Position numbers and translations under genes: made by a program | Shown here: positions 13,346 to 24,600 of the stretch, in pieces | How positions within the stretch are numbered: position 1 is the stretch's first letter | Layout of the letters: each line of letters starts with the position of its first letter | Notes under the pieces: model-generated | The model's input: the letters and a program-made list of their open reading frames with translations, nothing else | Database searches by the model: none | What the model was told of the DNA's origin: nothing | Source: Thunnus maccoyii | Taxonomy: Eukaryota > Chordata > Actinopteri > Scombriformes > Scombridae | NCBI RefSeq assembly: GCF_910596095.1 | Contig: NC_056533.1 | Location: 9,051,001-9,115,000 of the forward strand | Direction of reading: 5' to 3' | Length of the DNA stretch: 64,000 nucleotides

Positions 13346-14064
13346 GGTGTTTACATCAGGGTTGTCAACTTTGGGTACCTGGCTGAAGTGAGATTTTGAT
13401 GCCATGGGCTTAATCACGCATACGTGCACGCACACACGCACTTAATCACGTGCACATATTTGGACTCAATTGACCATCAGGGTTTAAAACAGTATACACT
13501 TTACACATGTGGTGGGAGCAGGAGCTTTGATCTAAGATTTAAGGATATAGCCTGACTACACCACAATAGTAGACATACACTAATCCAATAAAGGGCACAC
13601 AGGTTCGTTCACTAATGAAAGTCAAAGATGTGTTGTTTCCGATATCAAAACTGCAACGTTTATTTGAATGTTCACAAGTTAAAAGGCAATAACAAGGGTT
13701 TACACTCTCTCACACACAGTCACTCAGCCAAATATGTACATCAGTGTTCTTCACTATTTCTTTCATGGGTGCTGCACTGGCAGGACAGACAGCCGCAGTA
13801 ACCATGAAGTAAATCTACCAACTAATTTGTCATCCCACGACATACAATATGTAATGCAGGAAATACAATCTGAATTAAAAATAGGCTTACCTTAAACCTA
13901 GGGTATCTAATGTATTTTAGAAGCATTTTTGTTATATTTGTTGAAATTCTCTGTACATCCTGACAGCAATCAATAAATCAAATGAAAAGCCAGAATCTGT
14001 GACTGTTGCAGGCCTGTAATAATCCTGTCCAATAATTTCATTCAGCCTGAATGAAATGTCATTT
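13346..14064. other. Spacer between duplication copies
   Basis: The left part (13,355-13,460) has a CACG/GTGC-rich run. The remainder is AT-rich with no gene, repeat end or RNA recognised. Confidence 0.45.
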
Positions 14065-14998
14065 TATAACAGGTTTCAAACTTGTTCTTTGACTTTTGTT
14101 AGTGGGAAAATATTTACCCGAACAGTAATTAATCTAGATACAGCTGTAATTTCCTTACCAGTTTTCCTGCTTTGAATCTGTTCATGTCTCTCTATCAGAT
14201 GACGCCTGGGTGGCCTCTGTGTTCCTCTTTCCTCCTTAAACTTTTTCTTTCAATCTTTTTGAAAGTTCTTTACTTTCTCCTTGTTTTTCTTTCAACACTA
14301 TTACATCCTGCAATTCATCCTCACTTCTGTCTCCTCTCTCCTGATTCCTTCAATCACTCTGAAAATACAAAATGCCTTCCTTTAAAAATCTGAGTGAGCA
14401 TAAAGCAGAACTTTGACTTGTATGGCGTTAATTACAGAAATTGTGGACAAAACACATAGTGGGGATGCATCATCAGCCGATCTAGCTAAACTGTCAAGCT
14501 AATGTTACATTAAAATTACTGTAAAGTAGGCTAAAGCAGCAACAGACAGATAAACTGGACGCTTAAAACACTAATGTCAATTTAAAAAAACTTTAGCTCC
14601 ACTTTTTGCTGAAGAGTTTTTGCTTGCTACTTACTTTGTGGTCCTTTTTCTGACATTATTATTTGATGCTGCACATGTCAGTTAGTGTCATATATGATCC
14701 TCTGAACTCTGATTCATTCGTCTGTCTCATGACTGCCTGCTAGCTTCAGCACGGAGGGTTTATTTGATTACAACACCCGCGTAGCAGGAGCGGGCAGTGG
14801 ATTGTTGGTCACCCCTTGTTAACAGTAACAGCTGTCTCTGTGTCTCATACAAGGATACAATGTTCAAATGGAAAACAAAACGAGCGCTCGTAGAAGATAC
14901 AACAGAAGCTGCAGTAGAGAGTGGGTCTGAGCCTTTGACAGCTGTAAGGGGATGTTTGCGTGAACGCTATTTCAGAATTTGAGAGGTGGCTAAATGGC
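14065..14998 (+). repeat. Local segmental duplication, copy B
   Basis: Direct-orientation copy of 12,233-13,345 as described there. It lacks the inserted element at the position between ACTTTTTCTTTCA and GGCGTTAATTACAG, where it instead has about 190 bp of pyrimidine-rich sequence. A 61-codon frame (14,797-14,982) crosses the best conserved block, but the matching part of copy A is broken by stops, so I do not call it a gene. Confidence 0.85.
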
Positions 14999-15270
14999 GT
15001 TCATGTGCGTTTAGTCTCCATTACAGCCCTGTGTATAACTGTAAAAAAATAATTTGCGTAGTTTAACCATCACTTTATACCAAAAAGACTCTGACTGTTC
15101 ATCTCTGTTGCTGTCGCAATGTTTTGGCGTGAGAATTGTTTGGGCAGCGTGAGAGCGTGAGACTGAAGGTGAAAGCGTGTGTCACATGCCAGAAGCATGA
15201 GAGTTGGCAACCCTGGTTTACATGTGTTTTATCTCCACTACAGCCCTTTGTATAACTGCAAAAATAAAAA
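14993..15270 (+). repeat. Short internal duplication
   Basis: The phrase running from a TTCATGTGCGTTTAGTCTCC block to CCCTGTGTATAACTGTAAAA (about 14,999-15,050) recurs as TTACATGTGTTTTATCTCC to CCCTTTGTATAACTGCAAAA (about 15,217-15,267). Between them is GTGAGAGCGTGAGACTGAAG and related GTGAG-rich sequence. Confidence 0.7.
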
Positions 15271-15488
15271 AGTAAAACACAGGAGATTTACGTGGGAAAA
15301 TACCAAACGGGAGCACTGTGGGAGTGGGGGTGAAAATGTGGGAGAAACCCGTTAAAAATGGTTTACAGGTGTGGCTCACTGATTGGCTGTGATGTCAATA
15401 ACATTTTAATGAGGAATCAATGAGACCAATACACCCAGGACCAGTGGTCAAAGGGTCGAAGGACCAGCAGGTCCACACAACTTAGCAC

Positions 15489-15536
<48 letters not shown>

Positions 15537-15576
15537 GTCTATCTATCTATCTATCTGTCTATCTGTCTGTCTGTCT
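15489..15576. repeat. Tetranucleotide repeat (ATCT)n with GTCT variants
   Basis: About 22 units; the right third mixes ATCT and GTCT units, showing a gradient from pure to variant repeats. It should be length-polymorphic. Confidence 0.97.
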
Positions 15577-17186
15577 AGGGAGTAGTCAAGTGATGTTTAA
15601 TGTATAATAATCCATAATACATTATGTTTGTTGCTATGAAACATGCCCTTGCTTCTCACACAGTGTGGGCTCCTATTTTATCCTTGCCAGAACGCCTCAT
15701 TGTCAATCAAACAGTGAATGTAAACTGTAATGTAAATGGATCTGTGGTAGCAACCTCCAGCTGGCTTGTTTGACTTGGCTGGCCGGCGCTGTGTAGTGTA
15801 GGTACAGCCATCTTTTACTTTTACTCCTGCAGGCTTCCTGTTTGCCTGCTCCTTGTCAGTGTTTATCTATGGATTACACCTTGTCTGCTTGTCTGCATGT
15901 CGCACTCCAATTGCTGCCTCGTCTTCTTGCTGAACAAGCATCTCTCTTGGACGGGCACTGTGGTGCAAATGAGGAAACAGCATCTTTTTACACAGAACAG
16001 GATTTATAGGAAAGGTGTTATGGATTTAGTCCTTTTTTCCTAAAAATATAATTGTGTTCCCAGAAATTGGCAGTATTATGTTAAACCTGTTCTCTCAAGC
16101 TAGAAATTGAAATGTGTGCATTGGAAAAGTATGTGTTGCTCCTTCTGCAGTGTATAGATTTCTGTTATAGAGGTAAGTGAAGAGGGTTGATGTTACTTTG
16201 AGTGACAGTGCTCTAATCTACCAACCCAGAATCCTTTGGAATAACATACATATTAGATGTTTCTGTGCCTTATGTTTGCTTTTTTATTAAAAGTAACCAT
16301 GATCTTTACCTAATATCAATGATACCATAGTTGCTATACTACAGATATTGCAGAAAGTGGATTTTTAAAAAGATTGGAATTGATTCAATCCAGGGTTTTG
16401 TAGAATCGTCCAACCTTAGGGTTGTACCTACAGTGAGGGCCACATTTTCAATCCCTGGAACTGTGTCCTAGTACACGTTGAACTACCCTTGGGCACATAA
16501 CTCAACCATAACCCACACCTCTTCATTAATTATTAGTTGCCGTGGGCATGAACTTGTTATATTGAACAGATCACAACTATACAACCAATGTGCCCTGTAA
16601 CATCATCTGAGCTGTGTTGCTTACTGTAAATCAAACAGAAATAAAGATAGTTTTTAGTATAATTTTGGTTTTCTTTTAAATATAAGCCTTTAATTTTTAT
16701 TTTAATACATTTATTTGACAGGGACCATGTACATAAATAAATTAAATTAAATACTCTCACAGAAGGAGAAGAGATGTATTGTAACAGATTTAGCTACTTG
16801 CTAATTTCCATCTAATAGGTGTTCAGATATTTCACTCAAAACCACCAATGCCAACCTCATGGTGGTGCCAGATGAAAAGTCATGGGATCACCAAAGTAAT
16901 TTGGATTAATTATCCGGGGACCCTGAATGCATGCACCAGATTTTATTGCAACATGTTCAATTGTTGTTGAGATATTTCATAAAAAGGGGACACCTAAACA
17001 ACAATATAACTTTTCCTATGAGGACATTTTGACATGTCAGAGTAGGAAAATCACAAGTGTGATGGCTGAATGCCATTTAGCTGCTTCAGTTTCAGGGTCT
17101 GGTATTGTGCATGCTGTCTCACTGTCATGGCTTATTGTAACACTTGAATAGATCTGAACAATTGTTTATGTTATTGGTAACACCTG
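15577..17186. other. No gene seen
   Basis: Apart from the diverged repeat at 16,828-16,985, I recognise nothing. A run resembling a LINE or SINE tail (TTTATTTGACAGGGACCATG, 16,710-16,729) suggests a decayed insertion, but its limits cannot be set. Confidence 0.5.
16828..16985 (+). repeat. Diverged dispersed teleost repeat
   Basis: Contains GATGAAAAGTCATGGGATCA, CACCAAAGTAATTTGGATTA and TGTTGTTGAGATATTTCAT in the order seen in a very common fish repeat. The recognition is from memory; divergence is substantial and the parent element class is not clear to me. Confidence 0.5.
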
Positions 17187-18169
17187 AGGGGTGTACTACG
17201 AAGCGAGATTAGTGGGTTAGCGAGGTATGTTGAGCCTAAAGCCAGTGTTTAAACTGGCTACATCATCATGCTAACTTATGCTGCAAACTTAACCTTGTCT
17301 GGAGCAGGTTATGTTCTGAGTCTCAACTTAAATCGGCAATAAAAAGTGCTGATTTGCTGGAGTCCGTTTAACACTGCTAGTACTGCAGCTATTAGAACAC
17401 TGATTAGAGAATTGATTAGTGTTTTATCATACTTAGCATTGATTTAATATGTCATACTGTAAATTTGTAATGGTGCAATAGGTTTGGGTTACTTGTGGGA
17501 CGGGATTTTGTTACAATATATCAAACTTTATTTCAAATTAAAAAAAAACTAATAAAAAATACTTTGAACAAAAAAAATAAATAAATGAAATTGATTAGTC
17601 TATTGGTATTTATCACAAATAATATTCAGTCTATAATATTAATTTCAACTTCGATTTGGCCAAAACCTAGAGTGATTTCCAAGTATCCTTCATTATGGGA
17701 CAGTCAGACCTGACTACACTTCTTGAGTATAATGTTTAAATCTGCTGCATCAATCTTAAAGTTTAAGAGCTTAGTGAGGGAGGCACGGAGAGTGCATTGA
17801 GTGGTAAATAAATACATTAACTACGATTTTGTTTTTTCATGAACTAATTTACACGATCAGTAACTTTCTCTCTCACCTTTTTTGCTGTGATAATGTATTT
17901 ATATTCTTCATAGCTCTCCGTTATAATGATCTGTCCCTCCTGACATATGTAGGCGACACGCGATCGGTCCATTTTGAGCGGAAAAAGAGTCAAACGCCCC
18001 TTTTTATGGGGACGTGCACAGACCCAGAAGCAGAAAGCCTGAGTTAACAAAGAAAGTTCATAACCACTGTCGTGATACCACCTATCTCTGATCACGAGTT
18101 TAGGGTTTGTCGAGCCAGCTCACAAAAAGAAAGCCTGGGTATGTTGAACTTGCTTCGTAGCACACCCCT
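17187..18169. mobile_element. Non-autonomous DNA transposon with about 24-bp inverted ends
   Basis: The left end AGGGGTGTACTACGAAGCGA (17,187 onward) matches the reverse complement of the right end, AGGGGTGTGCTACGAAGCAA (ending 18,169). Outside the ends the flanks are CACCTG and CTGTGC, with no convincing target duplication. The interior is AT-rich and encodes no transposase; the overlapping plus and minus frames at 17,829-18,095 (72 and 83 codons) have no recognisable domain. The interior near the right end reads AAGCCTGGGTATGTTGAACT and near the left TATGTTGAGCC, so subterminal motifs are shared too. Superfamily unassigned. Confidence 0.75.
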
Positions 18170-21100
18170 CTGTGCTTTTCCTACTATATGACAAGTCAGA
18201 CCCACTGGCATTGCTGTCCCTTGATCCATGCTGCTAGTGTGGCTAAAAATGCAGCGTAGATATACAATGGACCTCTGCAATGGCTCCCTTGAACATTACA
18301 GCATACTGGATACAGCTGGGAGCATATCATTACACAAAACCCAGCAAACAAGTTACCATTTGTCCCTTCAGCTGATTAGGAAAAAAAAAACTCAAACAAT
18401 TCCCTCTTGGGATATTAAAATGTTCAGCAGGGCCTTAAGCGTACAGTAAAAATGCTACATGTACATGTCATCATCATATCTTATCAGTGTTTCCCGAGTA
18501 GATTGACTGTGCTATTATCTTCATCTGAGGCCTGAGAGTTGGGGCTGGTAGTTACTAATGATTTTGAGGACTTCTATGAGAATGCACATACACCCGCACA
18601 CACACACACACACACACACAAAGGTGCAGAATAGTGTGAGCTCCAACACAGAAGCAAAAAAGTAAAAACAATGATGAAGGCAAGATTGCTAAAACACATT
18701 TGGGAAACAGTCATGTGACTTCTTTAGTTTTGCAGATAGCAGATAGCAAATGAAGGAACAACTAATAGTATTTCAATCTTTGATTTCGCTGTCACTCCTC
18801 CAGTATGGTGTGTGTGTGTCTTCTAACTATTGGTTAGGTACTTTCTGAACACATGGTGACAGGCCACCATTAGACTCTAATTTCAGTTATCTAAATAACA
18901 AGAAGTCATGTCACCTCTGAATGAGTAAGGTCATGACTTTCTCATTTCCAAGCTGTAATGTCTATTTATTCTCTTCATTCCATTTAGTTCTGGTCAGGCT
19001 CATTTTGTGAACATTACTGGTCACATAGCCAGCACTTGATAATTGATCAGTGACTGATATAGGCCAGGATAATGATAGACTGTCTGATATGGATCTGTCT
19101 ATCTTGTTATTTATATTTTTTTCTCCTTGATACGCTCTGATAGGAATCTACTAACATTGTCTGGTTGGTGTAGATAAAACAGAAAAACACACACACACAC
19201 ATAATTCTCCTAAAGGAAAAAAGAAACACTTATTCAAAATCAAACTGCGTCACAATAGTTCACAATTTTAGAGTGGCAGCCCATTACTTGATGAAACCTC
19301 TACTTGACACAGGCTGTATGTTGCTGACATGCTCTTTGATGCACAGGGGGCTAATTGCAGGGAAAGGCGGTGAAAGTTGTGTGAGCCCACCTGCTGCGAT
19401 GTAAGTATAGAGAAGTATCACATGCCAGATTTCTGAAGATACTGGCTGCGAGAGAACCAGGTCACTGCTTTATTTTGCCACTTGCAAAATTCTCCTCCAA
19501 GACAGCCCAAGTCTTTGATCTGGAAGGGAAAAAATATTGAAGATTTAAAATTGGTCATTAAGCTGACACTCTGAATGAGCTTGACCTCTATCACAAGAAA
19601 GCCGTGAGTGCAACAATAATAAAAAGAATAAGCTTCACTTTCTTGATAATCAACATTAAATGGAAACAGTATGAGGCTTGAGGGTCAAAGACATACAAGT
19701 GTTTTATTAAATGTAATAAATATCTCTATATGCATGATATGATCAAAAGCTGTGAAACAGAAAGAGAAATACATTGCACAGTTGATGTCTCACATATGAG
19801 TCCAATAAAATACTGACATAAGAATTTCATTTCACCCTCAAGCAAAACACTGGTTATAACATGAAGTAAATTAGTGATGGTGTGGTTGCCCAGGGGTTAC
19901 AGAAACAACGCTGTGAATGCTGAAATTCTCTGATGACGCTGCACATGGGCCAAAAGATTGCATAATGTTAAATAATATTAGAGATGGGTGATAAATGCTA
20001 AAACTAATTTCACTGAAGTCTTAAGCTTATTTTAAGATTCTCTGCTCTTTAGTTATTAAAGGGTTTGATATTTGAAATGTATTACTATTATTATCAACAT
20101 TTTTTGTTCAATAATATGTTTGCATTTACAGCAAAGAATATAAGAATTTATCATAATGCACTATTAAGTGTTAGTGTTAGATGCTAAAGGCTTATCTACA
20201 CATGTTGCCATCCGTGTCATTTTTATGCTTCAAGTTTATAATCATCTACTACGTGCACAACTACAGTGGTTGTGTAGCGGATGTAGCGAGGTGTGACATC
20301 ATCCTTTGGTTTGCATTGGAGCCAGTTTGAAGCTCAATCTTTTCTGTTTGGAGCCAGGAGCTTCTAAATAAGGAGTGCGGGGATGTGCACAAATCTGAAA
20401 CTGTGTTTTAATGATTCTCTGTAGTCTCCTTGGTAATCTAGTCCAGGTTAGACAAGTCTAAGTATAGTGGTTTTTTGATCTGGACCTGTTTTCATCATCA
20501 AAATAAAGGTTTCACAAATCTGAAAGTGGATTTAAACAGCATTAAGGCCTTTGCTATGATGTCTAACACTTTTTCATGAGTGTAAATGGTAGAAAAACAG
20601 AGAATCAGCTGTTAAATATCATTATTCATGTTTCCCTTTGTTCACTCAGGCAGCTGCCTGTCTTTGACTGTGTCAGTAACCAAACCAAACAACCAATCAA
20701 AAGTCATGGTCAGTATTCTAAGTGACCAATCCAAGGATCGGACTGTCCATTCCTGCCTCTGAAGTCTCAAAAGTCAATTTGACAAGCATGCAAGTGTTGT
20801 GAGCGCATAGTGAGGGTTGAGCTTGCACTCGTCACTTGTGCACATGGAGCAGAAATGATCTCTTGCGATGATGGTTTTCTGCTTGCAGATACTGTTCTGT
20901 GCGCTTGTATAACGTGCACATGCATGGTTTATATGTACGCGGATTTTGAATCTAATTAAATGCCATATTTAGGCTATTCCTTCAGTTTGATACAGACTTT
21001 TTCCCCCTTTGCAATAAGAAATCTTAATAACAGTCACTTCTCACAGAGGCTCTGACTTAGGGGCCACCTGATCCCTTCGGCCTTGTGCCCAGTAGGCCAG

Positions 21101-21359
21101 CTGGGAAACCCATCCACTGGTTCTTTGAAGTCACACCAGGACTGACAAAAGCTTGTTGGGAACAGGAGAGTTGCACCGTTGTTTGTTTGAAGACAACACT
21201 TAACTTGGTTAACTAAGCATGGGCTTATTTTGAAAATATTGTTATCATTTAAATCTTTTTAAAGGTTTTAATAATACTTTATTTTAAATTTAATAAAAAA
21301 TATTAAATATGTATTAAATACTGTATTTCCTCTAATAGAGGCTGGTAATCAATTAAAAT
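18170..21359. other. No gene seen
   Basis: Contains two CA microsatellites (18,592-18,621 and 19,186-19,201) and otherwise unique AT-rich DNA. No coding or RNA feature is supported. Confidence 0.5.
18592..18621. repeat. CA microsatellite
   Basis: Fourteen or so CA units with one CCGCACA interruption at the left. Confidence 0.9.
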
Positions 21360-21666
21360 GAGATGCAGCTGTGGCTCAGGAGGTACAGTGATTCGTCCAC
21401 TAATCAGACGGTAAGTGGTTCGATTCCCGGCTTATCCTTTAGCAAGATACTGAACCCCAAATTGCTCCTGTGTGTGTGAATGGGTGAGTGAGCATTAGAG
21501 ACACTGTAAAGCGCTTTGAATAAAAATGAGCAGATGAGCAGGTTGGCACCTTGCATGGCAGCCTCTGTCATCATGTGTGAATAGGTGAATGTTGGCATGT
21601 GTTGTAAAGCGCTTTGAGTGATCGGTAGACTAGAAAAGCACTAGAAATGCAGTCTATTTACCATTT
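21360..21666 (+). mobile_element. tRNA-derived SINE with LINE-type tail
   Basis: The head has an internal polymerase III promoter: A box TGGCTCAGGAGG at 21,372-21,383 and B box GGTTCGATTCC at 21,417-21,427, spaced as in a tRNA. It is followed by AGCAAGATACTGAACCCCAA and a tail AAAGCGCTTTGAGTGATCGG that ends in TGCAGTCTATTTACC. This order is that of the widespread percomorph SINE superfamily (AFC-like). An internal stretch of about 100 bp between two copies of AAAGCGCTTTGA (near 21,509 and 21,607) is unusual and looks like a duplication of the tail. It is not a functional tRNA gene: the cloverleaf cannot close. Confidence 0.88.
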
Positions 21667-24600
21667 AAAAGCCGGGTCTACGATAATGGCTGGGGGCATG
21701 GTTAATATGAACAAATAAAGGCTGGCCCCAAAAATGGAAACAACAAGGGTGGATAAACTCCTGGTGCCTGTTATATAATGTGCATGCCAGTTAAGCATAA
21801 ATTGTAGTTACCTGGATGGAACTCCAGTTCTATGAGTACTTGTGGAGCATGTAGGCTACGTTTCCAACTGTTTTAATAAATTCAACAATATACATGCTAT
21901 TTTCAATCAAAGCAGACCATCACTGAGAGGGAAGGGGGACAGAAGGGACGCTATATCATTTAAATATGGAGATAATGGTGCATATTTTAATACGAGCATT
22001 CATCCATGAGCATACTACCTGTATGCTAAAGCTAAGTACCCTGCCAAAATGTTCTGGGTGGAACTCATTATTATCATTCCATACATCAGAGTAAGTAATT
22101 AATGGTAACGCAGTGACAAAAATTCAACAGAGCCAATGGAAGCACATCAGAAAACAAGGAGGCTTCGTACTAAAATATGAGCAAATATACTTATCAAACA
22201 GAGGGCATTAGCAATAAAGGTCTCTCTGTAATATAAGTCTGCTCCCAATAAATGCCTGGCATCCTCTGCAGTTGAGGTAAATAAAAGCCCCAGTCACTAT
22301 TTGAGGAAATATGGTATATATATATATGTTAGATATATAGATTATTGCTGGAAACAAAAAGCAAAAATTCATTCTGACATATCGTGTGCATATGAATGTA
22401 TGAGAAAGACTTTCAGACTCAAAAAAAAAACAAAAAAACTTGACTTACATGTCAAGAGTCATTCTTGGAGAGCAGGTATCATACAGTATTTGTACAATGA
22501 TGGACATCTCATTTTGTAAAGAGCCTTAAAATTGCAAAGCTGCCCCGCTCTCGCTGATTTGTCCTGTCGCTCTGTGTGTTGAAGTGTAGCAAAAGGTGAC
22601 AGAAACCACATTTTTACCTCCACACCTGTCTTACTAACGACTCTCAAGTTGTTATCTCACACTATCTCTTTCTTTGCCGTGACTCTTCCTGCCTTTGGTT
22701 TTCTAGAAATGCATACCCTTAATCATTGCAGAAGTGCCATTTTTCACCAGACGTTTGCTGAATTGCTTCTCCACTTTGGCTCCATCCCCAAGAGGAAAAA
22801 TTACATTTTATTCACTTTTCACCAGTGGAAATGTACAAGAAATAACGATGGGTAACCTGTTGTTTGAGAGACTTTCCAATAACCAGTTAAAGAGAAAATA
22901 TCAATAAATGTGCACATGTAAACACATCCCAAACACACTCATACAGCATATTTGCTTTCCTCCTGAAAAAGATAAAGGTCTATTCTGGGTCTTTGGCCTT
23001 TATAATGCTCCCTCTCATTTCTCCACAGTGTTGTTTGTCCTCTTAGCTGCCTCCCTGCCAGCAAGTGGTGCCTCTTCCACTCCCCGCTCGTCCTGCTATT
23101 CTTGCCAAGCTGAGCCACAACTGTCCCTCATGCTATGTCTGCTAGATGTGTGAAGAAAGCTTGGAGGGAGCAAGGCGAAAACGGACCTCTTAAGTGAGTC
23201 GGACCCAGTCAGGCGGGACGGCTGGAAATGTCTTCCTCTTTGATTCCCCAGGGAACAGAGACGGAAAACAAATGGAGTCTGACTCGCTTATTTTCTCAAG
23301 GTCCTGGAAGTGACCTGCCGCTTCTGTGGAACTGGGGCTGGAGTGCTGATGTGCACCGCCTGGCCGCCAAGCTGTCCAGTGGTCTGTCAGCCCGACACAA
23401 TGGAAAGGGCCTCTCAACCCTCACCCTTCCATCCAATCCCAGCCACAGACCAAAGCACAGCCTGCTCAGTGGCACTGCTGACAACTCAGTCGCCCTGTGA
23501 CACAGCGACGACCTAGTGAGTAATTGGTCGCTAGAAGTCGGCAGGCATCGACTTGTGTGGCTTTGCAGGCAGTGATGACTCACTGTGTGCTTGCAGTTAC
23601 TTGCCATTCAGTGGACATACATGCGAGAAAAAATACGAGATCCTGAGGGATAAAACGGATATTCACAGAGAAGTAATAGCCAATGAATAATTAATGCAAC
23701 AATAACAGCACACATGCACTCACATTTATCTAATCATTCCGCAGTGGGAATGTGTACATAATAAGAATATTATCTGTCTGCAGTGAGGCTGCCAGCACAC
23801 TCGGCCCATTTGGCTGGGAGCTAACAGAGGAGTTTGGCAACCAGTTATCGCACCGCTGTATCTCACAAACTGGATAGCTGATTCTGGCAGATGAATACAG
23901 GATTTTAACACTTCAGAGCTTTAAGTCTGAATTCAGCATTGTGTTAATGATCCAGATCCTAAGAGAGACAGAGAGGAAGGGAAGGAAAGTTACTGATAGA
24001 GGTTCAAACATAGTGCACATGATGTATGTACACGTGGAAACACACTCTTTCACATATTCACACATCATACACATTCCCTGCAGGGCCATGCAACACAGAT
24101 ACTGCTCCTCTATTCTGCAATGCACACAAAAGTTAGGTAGTGAGACACAATATTTGGTCCATTAATACATGCATCAATACTGAACACAAAATGGTCTTTT
24201 ATCAAACCTGTTGCCTCATTCACAGGCAGACAATTCAGTGTCTTTCTCAAGGACACTTTCATGTGACACATGGCTATGAATCGACACAAACTGGCTGAAG
24301 AAAGTATTGAACGCATGAGATTACATCAAGAGGAGTGTTCTTAATGGGTAGGGATGTATAGATACTACAACTACAGTTTTGTAGGCAACTAAAGCACAAT
24401 TATCATTTTTATGGTTATGTTTAGGCACTCAAAGCACCTAGTTAGGGATAGAGAACGATCAGGGTCTTGTTGAAATATTGAAAAAGTAATGCTGACTTGA
24501 AGCACAAGACAGTAATTTTTCAACATTTAATCAAACCAACAAACAAATCCATTTTTTTGGCCACTTGGGGGCAGCAGAAACAAGCTGTGAACATTGACAT

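Noticed and set aside
15489..15576. CRISPR-like array
   Set aside because: Plain tetranucleotide repeat without spacers, in eukaryotic DNA. No CRISPR arrays exist in the window.
21360..21432. tRNA gene
   Set aside because: A and B boxes are present, but no closed acceptor stem; the following tail is that of a SINE.
23296..23607. 103-codon minus frame in the GC-rich block
   Set aside because: Three other frames overlap it on both strands; low stop density is explained by base composition.
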